Below are positions 1-9,599 of a stretch of 64,000 nucleotides of DNA, one piece after another. The translations under genes and the position numbers were made by a program. Origin of the DNA: Helopsaltes ochotensis (Eukaryota > Chordata > Aves > Passeriformes > Locustellidae); NCBI GenBank assembly GCA_013400155.1, contig VXBM01000567.1, forward strand, positions 2,565-66,564. The letters are read 5' to 3'. Below the pieces are notes generated by a model. The model was not told where the DNA came from. It saw only the letters and a program-made list of their open reading frames with translations, and made no database searches. The stretch's first letter is position 1. Each line of letters opens with the position of its first letter.

Positions 1-590
1 CCCTCGGCCCGGGTCGGGGCGGCGAGCGGCAGCCCGCGCCGGGGCGATGCCGTGGGAAGATGCTCGTGAGAGACGCTGCCTGATCCCGCGCCAGCCCTGT
101 CTGAAACGCGAGGCGGGGAGGGAGTGGGATCGGTTGCAGCTCCTCTGGCGCTTCACTCCAAAACCCGCTAGCCAGAATGAAATGCAAAACACTCCCTCGA
201 TACCGGGGTGCCATTACCCGGGCCAAAGCGGGCGTAAGAAAGAGCAGGCAAAGGATAGAGGGGAGGTATTTTCCTGCCTCGGTGACTTAGTGAATCGGGG
301 ATCACAGCTTTCAACACGACCTGCTTGCTACCCAGTCGAGATTGAACGGTTGGGAAAAGGGTGCCTGAATAAAGTCCCGCTTTCTTTTCCAGCGTTAACA
401 ACTGTTCTGTGCCATCCTACAGCCTCGGTCCCAAATCAGCTACGAGCTCTCTCTGTGTTTTGTTGTCTTTTCTCAGCTTGCCGGGTAAAAGCGTATGGAG
501 AATCTCTGGAGCTTTCGAGTAGGGGCTCACCCTGTGAACGGTACTCACACATATAATTCAAATTTCACAGCTGACCTGCTCTGAAAACCT
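1..590. other. GC-rich left edge, no supported gene
   Basis: The first 120 bases are very rich in G, C and CpG and probably belong to a CpG island that continues to the left of the window. GC content falls by about position 200. A plus-strand frame stays open from 47 to 556, but it has no recognisable motif, starts in CpG-rich DNA and shows no protein-like composition, so I do not call it a gene. It could be part of a non-coding first exon. Confidence 0.4.
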
Positions 591-770
591 CAATCAGCTT
601 CTAATTGAAGGGAAAACAAAATATTGCTTCCCTACAGCAGAGCTAACGATTTAATCATTATATCAGACATTATAGCTTTTAATTAGGCTAATGCTGATAC
701 TGTATGGAAAGAGATAATTCAACACAGTTCTTGATGAATTCTGTAATTGGGTTAACGGAGGAGCAGTTGG
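590..770. promoter_or_regulatory. candidate conserved non-coding element (homeodomain-site cluster)
   Basis: This is an AT-rich, non-repetitive segment between two GC-rich stretches. It contains a dense run of homeodomain-type cores: TTAATCATTA at 651-660, then TTTTAATTAGGCTAATGC at 677-694, followed by further GATAATTC and GTAATTG words. A sharp change from CpG-rich to TAAT-rich DNA is typical of enhancers near developmental genes. Conservation itself was not tested, and TAAT words also occur by chance in AT-rich DNA. Confidence 0.35.
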
Positions 771-929
771 GGGAAGAGACGTCAATATTCAAGCTGCGTC
801 TATAGCCACCAGGTTTATGAATGAAAGGGAAGGGGGAAAAAGAAAAGGCGGGGGGGGGGGAGTGGAGGAAAGGGCTAAAATTCCCTGATGAGAAATGTCT
901 CCCCCCTTCGCCCAGGAGAGCTGTGCCAA

Positions 930-1435
930 CCAACTGGAAGCGTGAGGAGAGTAAGGGCTGTCCTGCCGCCGCCTCGGCGCGCCCCGCTCCCGGCCGCCGT
1001 TCCCGGACAGCCTGGACTGCTGCGACACCAGCGGGACCTCGCTGCGGCTCCCCGGAGCGGCTTGGGCGGGGGTCAGCGGCTCACAGGCCGCTTTCCGTCT
1101 ACCTCCACCCCAACCAACGGGTCGCCCATCGCCCCGTTGGGAGCACGCGGGAAGGGGGCAACCAGGGCCACCAGCACAGGAACTGTCCTGCGGGGGTGCC
1201 CCCGGGCAAAGTCGGGAGCACGGCGGGGAAACGCCGAGCGTGGTACGGGACGGGGCCGAAAGGTTTCTGCAGTCCTAATGAGAGCAGCCGCACAACCGGG
1301 CGGGCTTGGCTGGGCTGCCGGGAGCCGCCAGCCCTGCGGGGCGCGGGTGCTGGGCAGGGTGCGCGACCCCGAGCACAGGGGTGTGCTCAGGGCCAGCCTG
1401 CTCCGGGCAGAAACAGCGGCCGGAGGGCAGGCTGC
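930..1435. promoter_or_regulatory. CpG island
   Basis: There are about 500 bases of high GC with many CpG dinucleotides, in strong contrast to the AT-rich DNA starting at 1455. In birds such islands mark promoters or large regulatory domains. Open frames on both strands overlap here simply because stop codons are scarce. No TATA box or start codon context singles out a promoter direction. Confidence 0.6.
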
Positions 1436-1679
1436 TGCTCCATGTAGGTACTTCCATTTAATAATGTATTTATTGTGTCAGATAAAAGGACGGCCGAAGC
1501 CATTTTTTCTAAAGGAATTCTGCATCACCGCTCTTTCCACAGTGTCAATAAATTGCCCCTTTCCGAAGAGTTTGTATACCCCAGCCTTTCTATTTTCTCT
1601 CATTCCTTTCTAGCTTTTACTGGCTTTGAAAATAAGCTTTATATTTCCGTCGCGCCTAAAAGAAGTAGTATCGATCTCC

Positions 1680-1900
1680 CCACACCTCTGATCTCCGCAG
1701 CAGCCGGCGGCCGCCCCAGGGCGACAGCGGGTCCTGGCGAGCGGGTGTGCCGGGGGCGTCCGGCATCGCCAAGGGAAAGGTGAGGCACACCTCGATGGGA
1801 CGGCGGGACTGCCAGACCGCGCCTAAACAGAGATTTTTCTCCCCCCTTCCCCTTCCCCGCGGGACATTCTGCGTGTCCCCTCGCCGTGGAACGGCCCCGA
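1680..1900. promoter_or_regulatory. small CpG-rich cluster with a plus-strand splice-donor-like site
   Basis: A second, shorter CpG-rich patch. At 1775-1784 the plus strand reads AAAGGTGAGG, a good match to a vertebrate 5' splice site with the intron beginning at 1780. It could be the end of a non-coding first exon. Donor-like words are common, so this is only suggestive. Confidence 0.3.
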
Positions 1901-2009
1901 TCCTTCCCCCGGTGGGGCTTTCGAGTCGGTGGAAAAAACAGAATCGTGTCTTTACGAAGTTTTGCCAGCAGGAACATTTTCTAAAATGTTTGTTTATGCT
2001 ACGCATCAG

Positions 2010-2230
2010 CTCGACTTCCAGCAAAATATTGTTCCGAAAGAGGAATATCCTGTATTGTGATCCATCCTTGTCTAGTTTTGTTAGTAATTACAGTAAAATT
2101 GAGCAAGTCATTAATAACATTCCAATGACACAGCTCCCTGTAATTAACAGGCTGAATACACCTTATTACATTACACAAAAGTTGTATTTTCAAGTCTATT
2201 CAGATTTTTAAATTTCTTTTAAATTTATTA
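2010..2230. promoter_or_regulatory. candidate conserved non-coding element
   Basis: This AT-rich non-repetitive stretch follows the GC patch. It has repeated homeodomain-like words (TAGTAATTACAG near 2080, CATTAATAAC near 2109, TGTAATTAACAGG near 2139) and CCAAT-like words. The spacing and lack of simple repeats resemble vertebrate developmental enhancers. Not aligned to any genome. Confidence 0.33.
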
Positions 2231-2390
2231 TTACTAAGGCATACTCTGGGAATTTGTGCTGATCAGATGGCACAGCATCTCGCGGGAGATGAGAGTTTGC
2301 ACTGTCCTATTTTTCACGGTTTGGGGTTTCTACCTAAAAGGACAGTCAGACCATTTACTTTTTGCTGTCGAGTTATCGAGTGGTCCTTTA

Positions 2391-2464
2391 GACAAAAAAG
2401 AAAAAACAAGCAAAAAAAACCAAAACCAAAACCAAACCAAAACAAACCCCAAGAAAAAAAAAGA
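2391..2464. repeat. A-rich low-complexity tract (CAAAA/CCAAA type)
   Basis: Runs of A are interrupted by C pairs (CAAAACCAAAACC pattern) over about 70 bases. This is low-complexity DNA that also produces spurious lysine/proline-rich open frames. Similar tracts occur at 37351-37405 and 61696-61770. Confidence 0.8.
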
Positions 2465-2639
2465 TCTCCACCAACAGAAAACGTAGCCAGCAATTTACTT
2501 TCCACCAAAAGAAAAATATTTTAAAAGAGTTTAGTTTTGTAACTGTAAACTTGGAAGAGGAAAAGGAAGAGCTGCGGGGGTGGAGAGTCTGTCGGACTAG
2601 AACGACATGAGGAGTTATCACGTAGTTAATCTTTAAAAT

Positions 2640-3590
2640 TGCGCTGCTGAAATGTCAGTCACGGAAAAAGAGCTTCTCAAGCCCAAATACGGCATCCCAT
2701 TTACAGCAGGGCAACTTGGATGGTTATATCCGTGGCGCGTCGCTCAGAACACCATAAAGGTAATATTTCTGGTTTGCATCGTCGTCAGTTATCCCCAGAT
2801 TGCAAAGGCATCATACAGGGCAAGTCAGAATGAATTTGTGTAAAAAAAATAAACGAGCAAAGAAAAAACTATAAATAATATAGAAGCTTCTTTCTTGCAG
2901 GCCATCCTGTTATTGCAAATTAGATTAGCTACACAGGCTTCAATATAATCATGACATGAGGTTCACAGGAGAGCGAAAGTATCATCCACTCCAATCTCTC
3001 CTTTCATCGAAACATCCCACCCAAATTACATCTTCTCGTTTACTACACCTTTCAATGAGATTAAAACATCACTTTGACACGGTTTCAAACCTTTTCCGTC
3101 TCGCATTCAGTGCTTACTTAGGAAAACAGCAAACAAGGGCAAAACTAGAAACATTTAAATAATTTCAGACCTCTGGTCTGGAAATTAAAGGTACTCAGAG
3201 AAAATACACGATCCTCTTGCTCCATCCAGTGCAACATTCTGGCCATGGGAAGGCGAATAGCGAACCCCCGTGAAAGGAAGAGAAAAACCCGGTTTCTTTC
3301 CCACCAAAGAGAGATCCCGGTTACTTGCTCGGTGTCGGGATCCCGTCTTTATTTGCCTTTTGGAAAAGGGGAGTTTGTCATCTGTTTTTTAGCAGATCAC
3401 TGACTGTTACTTCACACTGTCCTTAAACGGATTCCCTAGCAATCATCGTAAAGCGGGATAGCAAACAAACCGCTACTGACACCTTTAGCAAATAGACTGG
3501 CAAACCTGAAAAAGGTGTGGGAGGGAGGCAGGTTGTTCACAGACTGTCCTGTTTTAGGAATAACAGCGCTTGCAAATAGCTGGGGCTCCA
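2640..3590. other. non-coding stretch, nothing specific recognised
   Basis: Mixed-composition DNA without interspersed repeats that I recognise. Short open frames at 2652-2843 and 2956-3162 have no family resemblance. Part of it (about 2680-2900) is non-repetitive and could be regulatory, but no specific motif supports that. Confidence 0.4.
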
Positions 3591-3594
3591 CTTT

Positions 3595-3880
3595 AGCTGC
3601 ACCCACAGCCTGACGCGGCCCGCAGCCGGTGCAGGGCGATAGCCCCCGCCCCCGGCCGGACCCCTCCTCCCCGGGTGGGAAGTGCAGCCCTCACGGGAGA
3701 TGCCTTTCTCGACGTGGATGTGTCAATTTTTGCCACAGGGTCTGCGCAACCGAGCGGCCCACGGCGGGGAGGGGATGGCGTCAGTCCCCCGGGCCCGCAG
3801 CGGCCGTTCTGCCCCTCCATGGAGCCGGGACCGGGAGCGGCGGGCGAAGACGGGGCGCGCTGAGATGCTGGGGCAGCCTG
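3595..3880. promoter_or_regulatory. CpG island (short)
   Basis: GC-rich and CpG-rich over nearly 300 bases, bounded by AT-rich sequence on the left and by a CATC microsatellite on the right. Possible promoter or Polycomb-type regulatory island; direction not determinable. Confidence 0.5.
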
Positions 3881-3968
3881 GCTTGGTGCCAAAAACGGTA
3901 GCTCAGCATCTCACTGTCTGCTCGATACTGTGCGTTTGGGGACAATTTGCAACCACTCTCCCTATCCC

Positions 3969-4052
3969 CATCCATCCATCCATCCATCCATCCATCCATC
4001 CATCCATCCATCCATCCATCCATCCATCCATCCATCCATCCATCCATCCATC
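3969..4052 (+). repeat. (CATC)n microsatellite, about 21 perfect units
   Basis: A perfect tetranucleotide array of about 84 bases, followed directly by a C run. It reads as histidine/proline/serine/isoleucine or as aspartate/glycine/tryptophan/methionine repeats in the open frames that cross it, which are artefacts. Confidence 0.97.
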
Positions 4053-4079
4053 CCCCCCCTTAACAAAGAGGCTTTCAAA

Positions 4080-4345
4080 ACATAACCTTTTATGGCAGCT
4101 TGCGGAATCAATGCGATAAAACGGGGTTTTAATGGGTTAATTGACTGGAGCCGCTATCATGTTTAAACACCTGTTTCTGAAAAGAGATTCAGCCAAAACG
4201 CGTCTCCTCCCTGATCGATAGATGTACAACCTGGCTGCATTGCCTGTTGATCGACCTCAAATGCCACCGTCAATTATGAGAGGGAAAATCCATTTCACCT
4301 TTTTTAATATCCCAATACTTTATAGCAATAGTGAGAAACTCTACA
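4080..4345. promoter_or_regulatory. candidate conserved non-coding element
   Basis: Non-repetitive sequence containing GGGTTAATTGACTGG (near 4134), TATCATGTTTAAACACC (near 4155, a forkhead-like core), two ATCGAT-type words near 4213-4253 and TCAATTATGAG (near 4270). The mix of forkhead, homeodomain and GATC words in intermediate-GC DNA is unlike the neutral AT-rich DNA further right. Function inferred only. Confidence 0.35.
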
Positions 4346-4759
4346 GTCACTTTGGAGCTGGGGAGGGAGGGTAAGATCCTGGATGGGACCACGCCAGATA
4401 GCCTTAACCTCCGGGCTGGGACTTGGCTTCGAGAGGCTGGGCACAACCTTCCTTGTCGAGAGGTCCCGGCAGCTGTCATTTTCACAGAGGACCGGATCCG
4501 GGGATCCCCCTTCCTTGGGAAGATCCAGCCGGGCTCAGCCCGGCCGCAGTAGCAGTGCTGGGAGCCCATGTGAATGCTCTCTCCCAGGGGGAGAGATTAA
4601 GTAGGCATTAGTTGTAATAGCTGAGGGCTGCTCTGCCTATTGATTTCCCCCTTTTTTGGCAGTATTAATACAGCCAAGCCCGCCGGTCAGTCACAGCGAA
4701 ATTGATTCTTTGCCCAAGACACCTTTCACTAAATGGCACCCGCGCACCGACATGTTAAT

Positions 4760-4990
4760 TTTGGAACGTGTAAGCGGAGCGGGCGCTGCGCGCTCGGGAG
4801 GCAGCGCCGCCGCCCCCGGCGCCCTCCCCGCCCCAGCCCTCCCGCAGCCCCCTGCCCCTGCCCGGCCGCCGCTTCCCTCCCCCGCCTCAAAACCCAGTGA
4901 GGCGTCTTCCCCAAAGGGCGGAGGGGGGCAGCCCAAAACGCTGTCACACCACACCCGCACCCCCCCAAATCCGTGTCACAGCCGATAACC
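4760..4990. promoter_or_regulatory. CpG island core
   Basis: Very GC-rich and CpG-rich, with long C and G runs. It is preceded at about 4610-4770 by an AT-rich module (TATTGATTTCCC, CAGTATTAATACAG, CGAAATTGATTC). The combination looks like a promoter-proximal region, but no transcript start can be fixed. Confidence 0.5.
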
Positions 4991-5239
4991 CAGTGACTGC
5001 AACCGGCTCTTCCCTCCTTGAAGGAAAAGAAACTTGGAAGCCCTCCCCTCGCCGGCTTCCCCTCCTCCATTCCCAAGACAGGGCGAAGACCCCCTCAAAA
5101 GTTAGAGGCACACTTACAGTTGCTCTTCCAGCTCCAGCCTCCTCCCAACATATCATCTGAAGGGGCAGCCTTATTATTATTATTACTTTTTTGGTTTGTT
5201 TTGGTTTTTGTTTTCCCTCTGCTCTAGCCTAGCTCACAC

Positions 5240-5360
5240 CTTCCTCCGACCGTGCCCGCAGGTGCAGGGCAGCGCGACACGGAGCCGGCGGTCTCTTCCT
5301 CGCCCCTCGCCCAGCCGCAGCTCCCCGGCGGCTGTGCCCGAGCCACGAGTGCCCGGCGAC
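5240..5360. promoter_or_regulatory. short CpG-rich cluster
   Basis: About 120 bases dense in CpG, just left of the CT/CA/GA tracts. It is probably part of the same broad CpG domain that continues at 5730. Confidence 0.45.
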
Positions 5361-5380
5361 ACACGCACACTCACCATTCG

Positions 5381-5490
5381 CGCTCTCTCGCTCACTCTCT
5401 CTCTCTCTCTCCCCCTCACACACACACGCGCACGCACACACATACACACTGCACAGGAGAGGGGGAGAGAGGGAGAGCGGGAGACGGAGA
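5381..5490. repeat. compound CT / CA / GA microsatellite with inverted-repeat arms
   Basis: A CT tract (about 5386-5417) is followed by a CA/CG-interrupted tract (5416-5448) and then a GA tract (5456-5490). The CT and GA tracts are reverse complements: bases 5459-5471 pair perfectly with the CCCCCTC-containing end of the CT tract. A transcript on either strand could therefore form a hairpin with the CA tract as loop. Confidence 0.85.
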
Positions 5491-5729
5491 AGAAAATGAA
5501 ATTTATTATTGATAGAAAAGACTTTAAAGACAATTTCAAGTTATTGTTTCGGTCTGGAGAGAAAAGAAAAAAAAAAAAGAAAAGGAAAGGAAAAAAAAGG
5601 AGAGGGGCTTTTCTCCCCACCCCAACATAATGAAACGCCTTTTGTGTGGCACCGAACAATACCAAACAAGTATTCTAATAAATAGCCACTTTTTTGTTCC
5701 GTCGCGGCAGTGAATAGAATTGAGCAGTT

Positions 5730-6340
5730 GGTTTGAGAGCAGCTGGAGCGCCGCGCCGAGCGGGGAGGTGGAGCCCGGAGCCTTCGTCCTCTTTCTCTTC
5801 CCCTTTCCTTTTCTCACGCGCACCTTCTCCTCTAACTTTGCATTTCTGCCTCTCCGCTCCTGCTGGGCCACTGTCCCCTGCCCCTTTCTCTGGGAGAGAT
5901 GCCTCCCGGAAGGGAAGAGCCACCCCTAGGTGCTCCTTCTCGCACCTGAGTGGCGCCGCGGGGCTCCCCGCGCCTCCTCCCGACCCTCGCCGCGTCTGCC
6001 TCGGCCGCCCCGGGACCCTGCTCCTGCCCTCCCCGCCGTACCCTGAAGGTCCCCGGCCGCCCAGGGACGCCGCTCCGCGCCCCCACGCCGTACCCTGCCT
6101 CCGACAGCTCGGGACGGCGGAGGCTCCGAGCCCGGCCAGACCCTCCTTTGTTGACAATAAACTTGGATTTCACAGGGAGGCTCAGAGTCCCCCTCCGCCC
6201 TCTCGCTCCCCCTCTCCCGGCTTTCCCTCGGGATGGAACCGGGCTTTGTCAACCTCCCCCTCTCCGCTCAGGATCGCTGCGGAGGGTCCGCTCTTCCTCC
6301 GCCCTGTACCGCTCATTGCTATCACCTCCCCTTTCCTAGA
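5730..6340. promoter_or_regulatory. CpG island (largest in the left domain)
   Basis: About 600 bases with high GC and frequent CpG. Several open frames of 70-240 codons overlap here on both strands, none with recognisable motifs. To its left (5640-5730) is an AT-rich segment, free of repeats, ending in GTTCCGTCGCGGCAG. A promoter for a neighbouring developmental gene or a non-coding RNA is plausible, but strand and start are not determinable. Confidence 0.6.
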
Positions 6341-6519
6341 CAGCGCCGTTAGTTTTTCTCCCTGCATTTTTTTTCTTCCCTCCCTAGAACACTCTCTTCC
6401 AGTCCCTTTCTGCCAACGTGACTACCGCTCTAGGACAGAAAGTCGATAGAGGTTATTAAAATGGACACAAGTCAGCTAAAGGTTTTCAGGTAAAGCTGAG
6501 AGTGCCCCGTTTTCCGTTC

Positions 6520-6745
6520 TGCTCCGGCTGTGCGGGTGTGTGTCTGCCCGTCTGTGCCGAGGATGTGCGGCGGGGAGGGAGGGACGAGGGAACAGAGGGA
6601 TGGCTTTGGCCGCCGGCGGAGCCGGCTGTAGCATCCAGGCGGGTCGTGGCTGCCGGGGCTGAACCCTGCGGGGGGACCAACGGCGCCGGGGCCAAAGCGC
6701 CGGGAACGGACACGGCGGGCAGCCCCTTCCTACGGCCGGAACGTC
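6520..6745. promoter_or_regulatory. CpG-rich cluster
   Basis: GC-rich segment with frequent CpG, giving way at about 6750 to AT-rich DNA. Probably the right edge of the same CpG domain. No gene recognised. Confidence 0.45.
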
Positions 6746-7439
6746 TCCTTCTTTTATTAGGGGGTGGATCTAGTCCTCATTCAAAAATAAACTAATGCAT
6801 ACTCCCCCCCCGCCCCCAACATTAACCTCCGATTCGGCTGCCAGCCACAGCCCTGCTTGTCACGCAAAAGCTGCGGGAGGTACCCGAGTTTCAAATAAAC
6901 CCCAGCAACTGCTGCAAAGACTCCTTAGCATGCAGGGATCACCTCGTCAGCTATTTTGAGGTGCCCAGCCCAGTCACATACAATCATTAGAGATGTTGGA
7001 ATAAAAAGCAGATTGCTTTTAAGTTTAAACAACCGTTGTCCTTTACAGACTCGTATTGACGCTCGGAGGGGGAACAGGGCAACGGACGGGCGTGCATTTA
7101 CGACCTGAATTCAATATTACATCCTCATCCGCGGGGCTGGAAGTGGGAGACATCTCGGCCAAGGCTTAGCGCTCACCTTCCGCTAGAGCCGTCCCTTGCA
7201 CGTCCTTCCAGAGCTGCCCAGAGGGACCCCTGGAGGAGGGGGCAAAAAGGGGGGGAGGATCGCTACGGGAGTACCGGGATGCCCTCGGTGTCCCCTCCCC
7301 AGAGCCCGTCCCTTTTACCGGAGGGGGTCTCGCTGGGAGCCGTGCCCGGCTGCGTACCTCTGCCTGCACGGAAAATTCCCCTCCCTTCTTTTTCCACCCC
7401 CCTCCCTCCCCTCTCTTTTAAGTGGATTTTTGCTCTCAC

Positions 7440-8060
7440 TTCAATAACACGCCGGCTCTAATTAGCTGCAATATTAAGAAACGCTGCTAAATGACAGTTT
7501 TATCGGGTTTGTGCAGATAGGAGGAACGCGGGGACCCTGCGAAATATCCACCCAATGCGTTTGGCGCTGGATCCCCGCCAGCAGCCACCGCTCGCTCTTT
7601 TTATATGGAAAAATGGCAACATTTTGGAAAGCAGCTTTAAAACTTTGACTTATATTTTACATGCTAAATAACGGGGAGAATGGCGACAGCGTTACAGAAA
7701 GCTTCAACCCTGCAAATATTTGAATGGGGCTTTTTTGTAAAGTAGAGCAGCTGTCAGTCAGCTGGCTTTGACAGCCTGCCACAATTTTGTCATTTAATAG
7801 TGGGTGTTAGGCTAAGTGCAAAACACTCTGGCAAACAGATGTCAAACCTACATCTCATATAAATGGGGGTTGTAAAATTGAGTTTTAACCCACATATAGG
7901 GTTTTAAAAAGCGGTGCCAGTGTGTAAACTCTATACAAAATAAAGATACTGACAATCTCCCGTGTGGGCTTGTTATTTAAAGTAGGCTTATTTAGAAATC
8001 TGACCTCCAAATTATGCTAAATCTTCCTTCATTTCAAACAGTGGAATATGAGCACAGTGC
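7440..8060. promoter_or_regulatory. candidate long conserved non-coding element
   Basis: About 600 bases of non-repetitive DNA with many developmental-type words: CTAATTAG at 7458-7465, CTGTCA at 7751-7756 and TGACAG at 7769-7774 (MEIS/TGIF-like, on opposite strands), CATTTAATAG near 7791, and several TTTAAA/GTAAA words. It lacks simple repeats and long open frames. It is the best enhancer-like block in the left half, but conservation was not tested. Confidence 0.42.
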
Positions 8061-8177
8061 TTGGGAAAGTCGAAATTAAGGACAAATATGATGGCTTGTT
8101 GAAAGGGTCTGATTGCCGTGTGTACGGAGAAACCAAGGTTCTTAATTCATTGAACTTGTCGTGACTCCTCCAGATCT

Positions 8178-8261
8178 GAAGGAAGGAAGGAAGGAAGGAA
8201 GGAAGGAAGGAAGGAAGGAAGGAAGGAAGGAAGGAAGGAAGGAAGGAAGGAAGGAAGGAAA
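8178..8261 (+). repeat. (GAAG)n / (GGAA)n microsatellite, about 21 perfect units
   Basis: A perfect tetranucleotide array of about 84 bases. GGAA is the core of ETS-factor binding sites, so such arrays can act as binding platforms, but nothing here shows that they do. Confidence 0.97.
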
Positions 8262-8859
8262 GGGCTTTGCAGGTTCAGAGGTTTCAGGGACTGTTTCCTA
8301 CCGCGGGACCCGAGGGATTTGATTTAGGAAAAGGCGGTAGGGGAGGAAGGACCGCAGACGCAGGGAGCGGGCAGCTGCAGAAGCACAAAGTCTGTAGGGT
8401 AAACGAGGGACCGTGCAATGAGCTGGCCAGACCCACTGCAAAGGGTGGAGGGCACCCGCCCAGGACATGGCAAAGAGGTTATGAGCGGTAGCGGGAAAAT
8501 ATCTGTCACAATTAATTTCTTCGGAAATTACTATTAGAAACATGACCTGCTTTTCCTTTTGAACTCACATTTCCAAGACTCATATCTTCACCGAGATGTG
8601 GTTTTCCCCTGTACTTTGAGGGACCTTCCTGACAAAATTCTTTTTAGTATCTAAAAACTGTCATAAGTATTTACACAAAAAATTGTTCGTTGCCTTTGCT
8701 GGTTAGGACAAAGCAAGAAGAACAAAGATGATAATTCATTGTGGGAATGATTCTGTATGGTTTGTATCAAATTCCCCAGAATAAGTCTGCACCCACATTA
8801 TCCTTTTGGAAGGTAGACATGTCGATATGAGGGGATTAAACGAAACATTAAATTGAAAA

Positions 8860-9030
8860 TGATTGTTCATATTAATAATTAACCACAGTTTAAACACACG
8901 CTCAGCTGATTTCCTTGTCGAGTACTCACTTGCCATATTTGCACTGTCCTAGCTGACGTTAAATGAGTAGAGGAATGCACACAGGGTGATTATTGACCAT
9001 ATGCAGTTACTGCTGTTTACATTTAAATCC
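8860..9030. promoter_or_regulatory. candidate conserved non-coding element
   Basis: AT-rich, non-repetitive module with ATTAATAATTAACC (near 8871), GACGTTAAATGAG (near 8955) and TGATTATTGACC (near 8987), immediately before a CpG cluster. Inferred from motif density only. Confidence 0.3.
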
Positions 9031-9164
9031 CATTTGATCCGAACTCTCTCCGCGCTCGTCTCCAAATCCCCAAAGCTCTGCCGCTTGATTACAGCATTTT
9101 CCTCTTCGCAGGTTTTTGTTTGTTGCTTTGCGGGGGCTTTCGCCAGTTAGTTTGCAGAACGACA

Positions 9165-9360
9165 ATGAGCGCCTGAGCCTGGCTAATCCTGCCGCAGGTG
9201 CTCGGGAAGCACGGGGAGCAGGGGATGTCCGCAGCCCCGCGCCCGGCGGGAGGTGCCCCGCTCTCTGGGCGGAGGGCAGCGGCCCCCGGCCGCAGCTGCG
9301 GGCTTGCGGTTCGCACCCCCGGGCTGTCGGAGAAGGGCTCCGAGCCTTCCCCAGCCCTTA
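9165..9360. promoter_or_regulatory. isolated CpG cluster, possible first-exon region
   Basis: A short CpG-rich patch in otherwise average DNA. It is followed on the plus strand by CCGAGGTAAGG at 9521-9531, a near-consensus splice donor (intron from 9526). A CpG patch followed within 200 bases by a strong donor is the usual layout of a non-coding first exon. No coding potential is evident. Confidence 0.35.
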
Positions 9361-9599
9361 CCAGAACTCCTGGGGCAGTACAGTAGACACTCTGCTGCCG
9401 GGTCTGACCTGAAAGTTGCCGCTTCAGAAACCCCAGATTAAAAAAAAAAAAGCCCCAGCGGTTCGCCTGGAGTGCTCCCATTGAGGGCACTGGGGACTCC
9501 TCGGGTTCCAAGCACCAGCCCCGAGGTAAGGTCTCTTCCATGCCTTGACAACACCAACTACAGCCTAGCATCTGATCACATAGTCAAAGAACAAATAAG

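Noticed and set aside
888..1613. 241-codon plus-strand open frame
   Set aside because: It lies across a CpG island where stops are scarce, overlaps other long frames on both strands, is rich in Arg/Ala/Gly/Pro and has no recognisable domain.
3682..4119. Histidine/proline/serine/isoleucine repeat protein
   Set aside because: The repeat is simply the translated CATC microsatellite; the opposite strand is open for the same reason.
5733..6449. 238-codon plus-strand open frame
   Set aside because: Same reason: CpG-island composition, proline/serine/arginine bias, competing frames on both strands and no motif.
3969..8261. CRISPR-like arrays
   Set aside because: The repeats are simple tetranucleotides without spacers, in a vertebrate genome.
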